Shown here: positions 17,647 through 25,716 of the stretch, one piece after another
Position numbering within the stretch: the first letter of the stretch is position 1
How the letters are laid out: each line of letters starts with the position of its first letter
Source: Cernens ardua
Lineage (GTDB): Bacteria; Pseudomonadota; Gammaproteobacteria; Pseudomonadales; Halomonadaceae
DNA length: 64,000 nucleotides
Reading direction: 5' to 3'
Assembly (NCBI RefSeq): GCF_051251085.1
Contig: NZ_JBPCZH010000002.1
Coordinates: 248,001 to 312,000, forward strand
Notes under the pieces: model-generated
What the model was told of the DNA's origin: nothing
Databases searched by the model: none
The model's input: only the letters and a program-made list of their open reading frames with translations
Position numbers and translations under genes: made by a program

Positions 17647-17918
17647 GAGACAAGCTGCTGCCGTTCGCGATATATCAGGACCAGATTGCGTACATAGATA
17701 AACAGGCCGGAGACCTGACCGAAAATAAAGACCGGGTCCCGCCGGTATAGTGCATAGGCCAGTAGCGTTATTCCTCCTGCGAGGCTGAACACCCAGAAGC
17801 TGACGGGTACGACACTCCGCTTGACTCGCTCACTGGCTAGCCACTGAATCAGAAAACGACAAGAGAAAAGAGTCTGTCCCAAAAAGCCCAGGCCTAACCA
17901 TAGAATGGGTATTGACAC
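17643..17918 (-). CDS. Lipid A biosynthesis N-terminal domain (LAB_N) membrane protein
   Basis: A 91-residue protein made of the LAB_N domain with about three membrane helices: an N-terminal one with GFLGQTLFSCRFLIQWL, a middle PVSFWVFSLAGG and a last FIFGQVSGLFIYVRNLVLI. Both signature stretches (RFLIQW and YVRN) are conserved. The domain is commonly found next to GT2 and GT39 glycosyltransferases, as here, and is thought to act in lipid A or undecaprenyl-phosphate-sugar export. Its stop codon and the cls stop share TTAA, so transcription from the two sides must collide. Confidence 0.87.
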   Translation of the reverse strand: MSIPILWLGLGFLGQTLFSCRFLIQWLASERVKRSVVPVSFWVFSLAGGITLLAYALYRRDPVFIFGQVSGLFIYVRNLVLIYRERQQLVS

Positions 17919-18001
17919 GTCAAGCTCCTTCTTCCTGTCATGCGAATAAGCGATGAGTAACGAAGTTTCATGATCAACATAGCTTCATGGTAATGACAGC
18001 C

Positions 18002-18910
18002 TCATTTTGCCAGGGGGTTATCCAAAGTGCTGGATCGTAGTGTGCCGTCAGGTGTGAATATCGCGGTTTTTGAGGACGCTTTCACGTCCTTTGCTGGTCT
18101 TTCGCTCAGTGGCAGACGGCTTCGCCTGTTTAACCACATGACGCCTATCATATCGATGATTCCGACCCACAGACGATTATTCACGCCATAGTGCGAACGC
18201 CCATATTGGCGTGGACGATCATTTACAGGTAACGAAATACAATTCCGGCCTTGCCCCTGCATTAACGCGGGTAGAAAACGGTGCATATGATCGAAGTAGG
18301 GGAGAGCCAGAAAGGCATCCCTGCGCATGAGTTTGAGCCCGCACCCCGTATCAGGTGTATTGTCGCTCAGTAGGGAAGCACGAATACAATTGGCAGTTCG
18401 CGATGATATACGCTTAAGTAATGTAGCGCGCCGGTGGAATCGATACCCTGCTACCATATCAATATCAGACGCGCAGGCCTCTGCCAGCATGGCAGGGATA
18501 TCTGCCGGATCATTTTGCCCGTCACCATCCAGGGTGACCAACCATTTTCCACGTGCGCTATGGGCCGCTTCCCATATCGAAGTACTTTGGCCCCTGGCAT
18601 GGTCATGTTGAATGGTTTTCAGCTGTGGATGGCGACGGCTGAGGCGGGAAAGTAGCTCGCCCGTTTTATCTGTGGAAGCATCATCGACAACAATGATCTC
18701 GTATTCCCTTGTTGTGGCAATCTTCCTCATGGTATCGATGCTCCTTTCATGATAATGAATGCGTGTATTCCAAGGGGTCCCTTCTTTATCTGACTTGTCC
18801 TTTGTCGCGAAGAAACGCTCCAGTACCTGGATAATTTCATTCAACAATGCTTCAAGATTGTCGGCTTCATCCTTGGCAGGAATCAGCACTGAGAGTGTGA
18901 GGGGAAACAT
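18002..18910 (-). CDS. Family 2 glycosyltransferase, DPM1/ArnC-like
   Basis: A 302-residue GT-A fold enzyme expected to load a sugar onto undecaprenyl phosphate. Motifs are SVLIPAKDEADN near the N-terminus, VVDDASTDKTG, the DxD site in TLDGDGQNDP, and GCGLKLMRRDAF. Unlike ArnC it lacks C-terminal membrane helices of clear strength, having one (WVGIIDMIGVMWLN). A 25-residue low-complexity insert sits between LNEIIQVLERF and YEIIVVDD. The start is the ATG at 18910 with GGAG 6 bases before; the open frame runs on to 18970. It is the middle gene of the LAB_N-GT2-GT39 cassette. Confidence 0.9.
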   Translation of the reverse strand: MFPLTLSVLIPAKDEADNLEALLNEIIQVLERFFATKDKSDKEGTPWNTRIHYHERSIDTMRKIATTREYEIIVVDDASTDKTGELLSRLSRRHPQLKTIQHDHARGQSTSIWEAAHSARGKWLVTLDGDGQNDPADIPAMLAEACASDIDMVAGYRFHRRATLLKRISSRTANCIRASLLSDNTPDTGCGLKLMRRDAFLALPYFDHMHRFLPALMQGQGRNCISLPVNDRPRQYGRSHYGVNNRLWVGIIDMIGVMWLNRRSRLPLSERPAKDVKASSKTAIFTPDGTLRSSTLDNPLAK

Positions 18911-19055
18911 GTAAACTCCAGTTGTATAACGATAAAAAGTCAGTATTTTCAGTGGGTTATATATTTGCACGCCGTCAGGGATTGGTGATAAGGCCTTTTT
19001 TCAGGCTTTCAACAGAAGTGCCTCGATGATTGGGCGGGTGTGACTGTCTGTGTGA

Positions 19056-20798
19056 TCATCCTGAATGCCCTGCTTTGATCAGCGATCTGGCGGGAATCAA
19101 AAGCAATGTCCTGCCTTCGAATTGAAATGTGTTGGCATACTGTGAATGCAATGCGCCTGCCGGAAAGTCACGAAGTGAGCCCACCAGCCAAAAATCCGGA
19201 TGTTCTTCTGCATAGCGTATAAGTGAATTGCGCACTGTGTCGGAAACAAGGGGATGTTCAAGTCGGCCACTAAATTGAAATGTTGCCTGGTAATTACCGT
19301 CGATATAGGTAATAGACTTACCTTTTTGCTCCAACTGTGAGAGGGCATGGGAGACAGGCCCAATCTCATAACGAGACTGATACTCATGAATGAATTGGTG
19401 GGCAAGCAGGGTTTCGATGATGCCGATACCCAGCGCAATCAATACAGCGCGTAGGCGCACTGATGCTACTCGCGTCAGATGCCAGTAAGCGGCTGCAGCC
19501 ACCAGTGAAATGGCAGCAGCAAAACTTACCCACTGTTCAAAGCTGGGTAAGAACGTATTCGGTCCTTTCAGTCTTATGAAAAACAGGCAGGCGAGGGTCA
19601 GCAGGATAAAAAGACAGGAAAAACGCTTAAGTCCCAACTGCTGACTTGCCTTCTCCTGCGCCACTGTTTTTTTGTCCTCAAGGGAGATCACGTGGCTGAG
19701 CTGTCGAGAGATGAGCAGTGCTACGGCGGGCATGAGCGGAACGAGGTAATGGAGCTGTTTGCCACTAATCAGTGAAAATATCGTAAAGGGAAGTGCCAGC
19801 CACCAAAACAGTAGAGATTGCCCTAACATGCGCGGCCGCCATAGTGGTAATTTCAGCCAGTAAACCTGATTGATCCAAAGGCACCACGGAAACAAAAGTA
19901 CAGGCAACCAGGCCAGATACCACCAGATAGGGCGCGCATGGGGTGCCGCAGGGCCACTCAAACGATCCGCGGTTTGTCCCCACAGCAAACTGTGTGCAAA
20001 AACATGTCCTCCATAATGGGTTGCGGGAAGAGCCCAACAGGCCAATATCATCGCGGCAACAAAAATACAGGTAACGAGTCGCCCATAATACTGTTTCAGG
20101 GAGGCTGGCAGCTGTGTTGAGACTGGCTCGGAGGGTCTGCTATCGAACGGATGTCGCCACAAAGGTGCAGTCATCGCCACGGGTAAAAAAACGACGAAGG
20201 CAACAGGACCTTTCGTCAACAGGGCTGCGCCTAGCCAAAGTGCTGAAACAAACGTGCCTTTCCATGACATTTCACCCCTGCGCGTCAAGGGCTCTATGGC
20301 ACCTACCACACAAGCGGTCAGCAGCACATCAAACATGACCAACTGGCTGAAGGCGGTCCATAGAGGAAGAGAAAACAGGATCAATTGGGCGAGGCGTGCT
20401 TCCTGCAATGAAGCACCGGTGTTACGTGCGATCCTGTAAAGTTTGATGGCCGCGATCAAGGAAGCCAGTGGTGCTATCAGTTTGGGCCACCACGAGGAGA
20501 GGCCAGTGAGGTGCCAACCGATTTCGATCAACCAGAACAATAAAGGCGGTTTATCCGCGTAGGGCTGTCCGTTCATCAAGGGAACCCACTGGGAATGAGC
20601 CTGCCACATTTCCCATGCCACTGAGACATAACGGGTTTCATCGATGGGAAGAATGGGGAGAGTAAGCGCGCCCACGACGGTCACTAACCAGACTGCCAGT
20701 ACCCACCCGCCGAGAGTATCTTCCCTCAGCATTGCAGCGCTTATTGGATTGGCGTGAAGGGGGCTATATTCGTTGATAGAAATAGACTCGCGACGCAT
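19056..20798 (-). CDS. ArnT-like GT39 glycosyltransferase (PMT_2 family)
   Basis: An integral membrane transferase with about 10-12 helices that moves a sugar from a polyprenyl-phosphate carrier to lipid A or another envelope acceptor. The catalytic loop is LPIDETRYVSVAWEM, and YADKPPLLFWLIEIGW is the second family motif, as in ArnT. Near 580 residues, it is ArnT-sized, with a soluble C-terminal part. The ATG at 20798 has AGGA 8 bases upstream and is preferred over the ATG at 20825. No arnBCADEF genes are nearby, so the sugar need not be aminoarabinose. Confidence 0.88.
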   Translation of the reverse strand: MRRESISINEYSPLHANPISAAMLREDTLGGWVLAVWLVTVVGALTLPILPIDETRYVSVAWEMWQAHSQWVPLMNGQPYADKPPLLFWLIEIGWHLTGLSSWWPKLIAPLASLIAAIKLYRIARNTGASLQEARLAQLILFSLPLWTAFSQLVMFDVLLTACVVGAIEPLTRRGEMSWKGTFVSALWLGAALLTKGPVAFVVFLPVAMTAPLWRHPFDSRPSEPVSTQLPASLKQYYGRLVTCIFVAAMILACWALPATHYGGHVFAHSLLWGQTADRLSGPAAPHARPIWWYLAWLPVLLFPWCLWINQVYWLKLPLWRPRMLGQSLLFWWLALPFTIFSLISGKQLHYLVPLMPAVALLISRQLSHVISLEDKKTVAQEKASQQLGLKRFSCLFILLTLACLFFIRLKGPNTFLPSFEQWVSFAAAISLVAAAAYWHLTRVASVRLRAVLIALGIGIIETLLAHQFIHEYQSRYEIGPVSHALSQLEQKGKSITYIDGNYQATFQFSGRLEHPLVSDTVRNSLIRYAEEHPDFWLVGSLRDFPAGALHSQYANTFQFEGRTLLLIPARSLIKAGHSG

Positions 20799-20977
20799 GT
20801 GGATTATCCTGTTGGCACTAAACATTGCCAGTCAGGTTATCAACGAACAGGTTAATTCAGCGTTAAGGGCCTGCAGCAGTGTCAGTCGCGCATGACAGTA
20901 CCGAGTTGGAAGGAGCCTTTTTTCATAAGGGGTGGGGCGATTGGGCGTCTGGATGGAGCGGATCACGAACCTGGCGG

Positions 20978-21012
20978 TAAAACAAAAACGCTCCAGTCTT
21001 TCAACTGGAGCG
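20978..21012 (-). terminator. Rho-independent terminator of mqo
   Basis: CGCTCCAGT (20989-20997) and ACTGGAGCG (21004-21012) form a perfect 9-bp stem with a 6-base loop; on the minus strand it is followed by TTTTTGTTTT. It lies 29 bases beyond the mqo stop. Confidence 0.9.
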
Positions 21013-21040
21013 TGTACAAGCGCTTTAACGTAATTTGATA

Positions 21041-23011
21041 TCAATCCCTGGACGAAGAGGAGTCCTCGGAAGTCGAATTACTTTGCTTGCCATCATTGCT
21101 GACTTTGTTATTACTGGGTTTAGTATTACTGGCTTTGCTATTGCTCGTCTTTTGGCGATTGCCCGATGTTTTAGCACTCGCTTTCTTCTTGACAGTACCG
21201 TTGGTTTCAGACGATTTCTTTTCAGCCGCTGGCGTATTTTTATCGTCCTTTTCCTTTTGAGCGGATTTCTCTTTGGCGGGTGTGCTATTCCCTTGATGAT
21301 CGGGTGTTACAGCGTCCCTGGCCTCGGTTTCCTGAGGCGCTTTTGGGGATGTTTCTGTCAGTGTGTCAGTTCGATGGGACATGGCTTCCTGCGTCTTCTG
21401 CGCCGTGGATGTATCCGCATTTCCCTTATCATCGGATGACGTGCTTTCTGCCTTGGCAGAAGCTGTAGGCGATTTCACGGACACTTCATCGGTAGCGGCT
21501 TGGCTGGACGTATCAGCGTCTTCGAATGCAAGCCCGAGTACCTTGTGAGTATGTGCACGTACTTTCTTCAGTAATTCGCCGTTCTCTGCCAGCAAGTCCG
21601 CTCGACCTGTGAAGATGTTGTCGAGTTTTCCTTGCCACTCTGAGCTGTAATAACGTTCCGAGAAACAACGTTCGAGTACCTGTAGCATAATGGAGACTGC
21701 CGTCGAGGCACCGGGCGAGGCGCCCAACAATGCAGCCAGTGAATTGTCGTCGTTGGATACGATTTCAGTACCGAACTGCAATTTACCGCCTTCGTCATCA
21801 TCCTGCTTGATGATCTGAACGCGTTCACCCGCGACTTGCAAACGCCAGTCCTCATCACGTGCATCCGGATAGAAGTCACGCAGCGCTTCAACCCGCTGCT
21901 TGTGAGTCAGCATGACCTGACCGACCAAATATTTCACCAGTGGGAAATTACCCTTGGCGACGTCCAGTATAGGCATGAAGTTACTGAACGTGATGCTCAG
22001 GGGTAGATCAAGCAATGAACCTGTCTTCAGAAAGCGCGTAGTGAAGCCGGCAAAAGGGCCGAACAGCAGAGATTTCTTGCCATCCACAACACGGGTATCC
22101 AGGTGGGGCACAGACATCGGCGGGGCCCCTACAGAGGCTTTGCTGTACACTTTTGCCTGATGGCGAGAGACAATATCCGGATCATCGCAACGCAACCATT
22201 GCCCACTGACAGGAAAGCCTGCGTAACGGCGCGCTTCGCTGATGGCACTTTTTTGTAACAGCGTTAAAGCGGCCCCTCCTGCGCCGATAAAGACAAACCT
22301 GGCCTTGATCTGGCGTATTTCCTTACCTTCTTTATTGACGATATCAACGTACCAATTGCTGTTACCGTCCTGTGTCAGATTCTGCACTTTCTGGTTATAG
22401 GCAACCTTCACATCTTTTTCGCGTTCGAGATAGTCGAACAGCAGGCGCGTCAGAGCACCATAGTCAACATCCGCACCTTCTTCCACGCGTGTGGCAGCAA
22501 GAGGCGTATCCCCCGTACGGCCTTCGAATAACAAGGGCGCCCATTCCTTTATCTGCTCATTCTCTGTAGTGAACTTCATACTGGAAAAGCAGGGGTGAGC
22601 ATGCATGGCAGAATAACGTTTGTTCAGAAATTCAACGTCGTCCTTGCCTTTTACAAAGCTGATGTGGGGAACGGGGTGAATGAAGCGATCAGGTGAGTCA
22701 ATGGCATTCTGTTCTACCAGATACGCCCAGAGTTGTTTGGATTCTTCGAAAGAGGTGTTGATTTTGACCGCTTTGCTGATGTCGATGGAGCCATCTTTTT
22801 GCAGAGGTGTGTAGTTGAGCTCACACAATGCTGCGTGCCCTGTTCCAGCGTTGTTCCAGGCGTTCGAGCTTTCCTGGGCCGGACCGGCGAGCTGTTCAAT
22901 GATCTGAATATTCAGATTCGGTTCAACCTGATGCAAAAGGGAAGCTAAAGTGGCACTCATGATACCTGCGCCTACGAGCAGGACATCTACCTCTTCCGTT
23001 GAAGTGGTCAT
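21041..23011 (-). CDS. mqo: Malate:quinone oxidoreductase with a long disordered C-terminal tail
   Basis: Mqo is a peripheral membrane FAD enzyme that oxidises malate to oxaloacetate and passes electrons to quinone. The N-terminus carries the Rossmann motif LLVGAGIMSATLASL, followed by SSNAWNNAGTGHAALCELNYTP, diagnostic of Mqo; the catalytic core ends near residue 500 (LGLAFEDAD). The remaining 157 residues are a low-complexity tail rich in Ser, Thr, Lys, Asn, Asp and Ala with no hydrophobic segment. Usual Mqo proteins are about 490-550 residues, so the tail is an add-on. It has its own terminator at 20978. Confidence 0.94.
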   Translation of the reverse strand: MTTSTEEVDVLLVGAGIMSATLASLLHQVEPNLNIQIIEQLAGPAQESSNAWNNAGTGHAALCELNYTPLQKDGSIDISKAVKINTSFEESKQLWAYLVEQNAIDSPDRFIHPVPHISFVKGKDDVEFLNKRYSAMHAHPCFSSMKFTTENEQIKEWAPLLFEGRTGDTPLAATRVEEGADVDYGALTRLLFDYLEREKDVKVAYNQKVQNLTQDGNSNWYVDIVNKEGKEIRQIKARFVFIGAGGAALTLLQKSAISEARRYAGFPVSGQWLRCDDPDIVSRHQAKVYSKASVGAPPMSVPHLDTRVVDGKKSLLFGPFAGFTTRFLKTGSLLDLPLSITFSNFMPILDVAKGNFPLVKYLVGQVMLTHKQRVEALRDFYPDARDEDWRLQVAGERVQIIKQDDDEGGKLQFGTEIVSNDDNSLAALLGASPGASTAVSIMLQVLERCFSERYYSSEWQGKLDNIFTGRADLLAENGELLKKVRAHTHKVLGLAFEDADTSSQAATDEVSVKSPTASAKAESTSSDDKGNADTSTAQKTQEAMSHRTDTLTETSPKAPQETEARDAVTPDHQGNSTPAKEKSAQKEKDDKNTPAAEKKSSETNGTVKKKASAKTSGNRQKTSNSKASNTKPSNNKVSNDGKQSNSTSEDSSSSRD

Positions 23012-23448
23012 ACGATCAAGGCTCCCTATCTGGAAATGTCATATTGTACCAGCCAAGTGTAGTCAATCCATGAAGCGGTGCTCACGCATTAGCACATCCA
23101 TCAGCCTCTAAATCATAAAGACTTCAGCGCTTACCCACATGTGAGCCGTATCGGTTAAACCGTGATGTCTACACCTGTCCTAGGCTGACTATTCTGTCAC
23201 GTTTGAAGACAGATGTTGAGCCTCACTGCGGCCTTGGGTATGAAAGAAACGTGAATTAATGCCAATTCAGGTGAAACAAATTACGGAAGGCCCCATAACA
23301 TGATAAATTTTTGATCAGTAAATGGGAAAATAGTGACCACTTTCACGAGTCTACACGCTATTGGCAATGTAAAAATTCAATAAAAGATGACACATTCCAA
23401 TAAAAACAGCTTTTTTGAACGACATATTTCACAGATGACGGGAAGATC
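23012..23448. other. Intergenic region between divergent mqo and nadE
   Basis: No gene recognised. It must contain promoters in both directions. The one structure seen is an inverted repeat TGAATT/AATTCA (23252-23269) about 180 bases before nadE. Confidence 0.4.
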
Positions 23449-24294
23449 ATGAGTACTTTGCGTAAAACGATCCTTAGTGAATTGGCAGTCAAGCCAAATA
23501 TCGATGCTCAACAGGAAATCGCCCAGCGCGTCAGCTTCATTCAGGACTATATAAAGAAAAGCCATACCAAGGGGCTGGTGTTAGGCATTAGTGGAGGCCA
23601 GGATTCTGCTTTGGCAGGGCGGTTATGTCAGCTCGCTGTAGAGGGGCTGCGCAAGGAGGGGTACGAGGCTCATTTTTATGCGGTGCGTCTCCCTTATGGT
23701 GAACAGGCTGATGAAGCCGATGCGCAGATTGCCTTGAATTTTATTGCACCTGATTATCGAACAGTCATTAATGTCAAAGCCGCCGCTGATGCCAGCGCTG
23801 AAAGTGTCGCCAAGGCCTGGGCAGAGGCATTGCCCGATAAAAGCGAGTCGCGTCTGAGCGATTTTGTGCGTGGCAATATCAAGGCGCGTGAACGGATGGT
23901 AGCTCAGTATGCACTGTCCGGGCAGGTTGGGGCTCTTGTGGTGGGAACCGATCATGCAGCGGAAGCGGTCACGGGCTTTTTCACCAAATATGGTGATGGT
24001 GGGGTCGATATCACACCGCTCACCGGTTTAAGCAAGCGGCAGGGGGCCCAATTGTTGGCTGAACTGGGAGCACCGGCCAGTATTTCCAGTAAGGTACCGA
24101 CGGCTGATCTTGAAGATGACCGCCCTGCATTGGCTGATGAAGAGGCGTTAGGTGTTCGCTATGCCGAGATTGATGATTATCTGGAAGGGAAAGAGGTGTC
24201 AGAGGCTGTTGCCAAGCGTATTGAGTCACTCTTCCTTGCAACACGTCACAAACGTACTGTCCCTGTCACGCCTCAGGATACCTGGTGGAAATAA
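23449..24294 (+). CDS. nadE: NH3-dependent NAD+ synthetase
   Basis: Amidates nicotinic acid adenine dinucleotide to NAD+ with ATP and ammonia, the last step of NAD synthesis. The 281-residue protein has the N-type ATP pyrophosphatase loop SGGQDS at residues 48-53, VVGTDHAAEAVTGFFTKYGDGG and LTGLSKRQGAQLL, matching the short, glutaminase-free E. coli-type enzyme. The ATG follows CGGGAAG. tadA begins 3 bases after its stop, so the two form an operon. Confidence 0.95.
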   Translation: MSTLRKTILSELAVKPNIDAQQEIAQRVSFIQDYIKKSHTKGLVLGISGGQDSALAGRLCQLAVEGLRKEGYEAHFYAVRLPYGEQADEADAQIALNFIAPDYRTVINVKAAADASAESVAKAWAEALPDKSESRLSDFVRGNIKARERMVAQYALSGQVGALVVGTDHAAEAVTGFFTKYGDGGVDITPLTGLSKRQGAQLLAELGAPASISSKVPTADLEDDRPALADEEALGVRYAEIDDYLEGKEVSEAVAKRIESLFLATRHKRTVPVTPQDTWWK

Positions 24295-24297
24295 CCC

Positions 24298-24789
24298 TTG
24301 GTGAGAAGCGACGATTTTTACATGCATCGTGCCCTCGAACAGGCGCATCTTGCGGCAGAACAAGGTGAAGTTCCTGTTGGTGCAGTCGTGGTGAATAGTG
24401 CCGGTGATATTATTGGCCGCGGTTTTAATCAACCGATTGGTGCGGGGGATCCTTCCGCCCATGCTGAAATTATCGCCATGCGTCAGGCCGCGGAATATCT
24501 GGATAACTATCGTTTATTGGGCTGCACCCTGTACGTGACACTCGAACCATGCATGATGTGTTTGGGTGCGGTGATCAATGCGCGGCTTGCTCGTATTGTC
24601 TATGCCGCCCCTGAGCCTAAAACGGGGATGATTGAATCCAGGGCCAATCTGCTAATGCAGCCTTGGCATTCGCAGGTGCCTGCCGTTACTGGGGGGGTAT
24701 TGGCCTCTCGTTCGAAACGCTTACTCAGGGATTTTTTCGCGTATAAGCGCGGGCACGGCGACACGGCGACCAGCGAGGATTCAGATTGA
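24298..24789 (+). CDS. tadA: tRNA-specific adenosine deaminase
   Basis: Deaminates A34 to inosine in tRNA-Arg(ACG), an essential wobble modification. The 163-residue zinc deaminase has HAE at residues 55-57 and PCMMC with zinc cysteines C85 and C88. Comparison with E. coli TadA shows the stretch before MHRALEQA is needed, so the start must be the TTG at 24298 (GGTGG 9 bases upstream) or the GTG at 24301, not the ATG at 24322. It follows nadE by 3 bases. Its last 65 bases overlap, in antisense, the 3' end of the ubiC-like gene. Confidence 0.94.
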   Translation: MVRSDDFYMHRALEQAHLAAEQGEVPVGAVVVNSAGDIIGRGFNQPIGAGDPSAHAEIIAMRQAAEYLDNYRLLGCTLYVTLEPCMMCLGAVINARLARIVYAAPEPKTGMIESRANLLMQPWHSQVPAVTGGVLASRSKRLLRDFFAYKRGHGDTATSEDSD

Positions 24790-25498
24790 GTGGCTGATAG
24801 CCTTGGGCAAATAGCCAAAATGTGGGTAAAAAGCACTCCATTACGAGCATGGGGCTACCATTTGATGTCCACCTGTAACTTGCCAGTCTGGTCGGTTTTC
24901 TCCATTGCCCATGATGGCTTTTGTAGAAAATCGAGCGCCGGGCGAATAACGGGGTATGACAGCATGGCTTTTTGGTGCCTGAGGTGCATCGGCCTGATGC
25001 TGTGTCGTTATGATATTGCTCAGGCCCTTCCGACATCCTGAGCAGGCGTGCCTCCCATGACGTTCTGTTTTGATGCGTCACACCAATCGGCCATGTACAC
25101 CACTGAAAAGGCGTTCGTCGAATATTGGCACGATGGTAAAGTTGGCTTCCCAAAGGCGTATTTCCGCAATGTCTGAGCCCTCGCCAATCGCCTTTCGAAG
25201 CGCTCAGGGGCGTTAGACTTCGCGCAGCGACACAAGGGATACCGTCCAACGCCATTACGACCTCTCTTACCCATGCTTCTTCCCCGGGGTGAAGTTCCAA
25301 AGCCTTTGCTTCATCCTGCCATACCCGTTCTTTCCCCTCGAAAAGAACTCGTAAACTGAATTCACCTAATGCTTTAAGGGCTACTGTCAATGAACCCTGA
25401 AGGGTCAACCAGTGCCTCTGTTCATGTGTGAGCGAGAAGGTAGCCTGATGCCAACGTGATGAAGGGTCAGGGTATCGTATTGCCGAAGGGGTATTCAT
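24725..25498 (-). CDS. ubiC: Divergent chorismate pyruvate-lyase (UbiC) with extended C-terminus
   Basis: UbiC splits chorismate to 4-hydroxybenzoate and pyruvate, the first ubiquinone step. The N-terminal 120 residues read as UbiC: WLTLQGSLTVALKAL, AWVREVVMALDGIP with the catalytic-site Arg near 78, and NTPLGSQLY with Leu near 116. The second half retains FARRSIFY and PMLVMECFLPTFW, whose Glu near 221 matches the catalytic Glu. However, the stretch between (about 130-185) does not look like any UbiC, and about 30 extra residues follow the usual end, overlapping tadA. At 257 residues it is far longer than the roughly 165-190 expected. Either a divergent enzyme or one with two compensating frameshifts. 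Confidence 0.65.
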   Translation of the reverse strand: MNTPSAIRYPDPSSRWHQATFSLTHEQRHWLTLQGSLTVALKALGEFSLRVLFEGKERVWQDEAKALELHPGEEAWVREVVMALDGIPCVAARSLTPLSASKGDWRGLRHCGNTPLGSQLYHRANIRRTPFQWCTWPIGVTHQNRTSWEARLLRMSEGPEQYHNDTASGRCTSGTKKPCCHTPLFARRSIFYKSHHGQWRKPTRLASYRWTSNGSPMLVMECFLPTFWLFAQGYQPLNLNPRWSPCRRARAYTRKNP

Positions 25499-25716
25499 AC
25501 CGGTATAGATCCACTACTTGCGTAAAGTCGTACACAATAATGCAAGAGATTGACGAAAAGCGGAATGAGACAACGATGAAAATAAATTCAGCTTCCCTTC
25601 GCGACTCTCACCAGTTTCGAGTATCATATCGACCTTTCCAAGAGGACCGGTGAAGGGCTTCCGGTTTTCAACGATTACCTCCTTACATTCGCCATTTCGC
25701 TAGAGGCCACGTCGTC

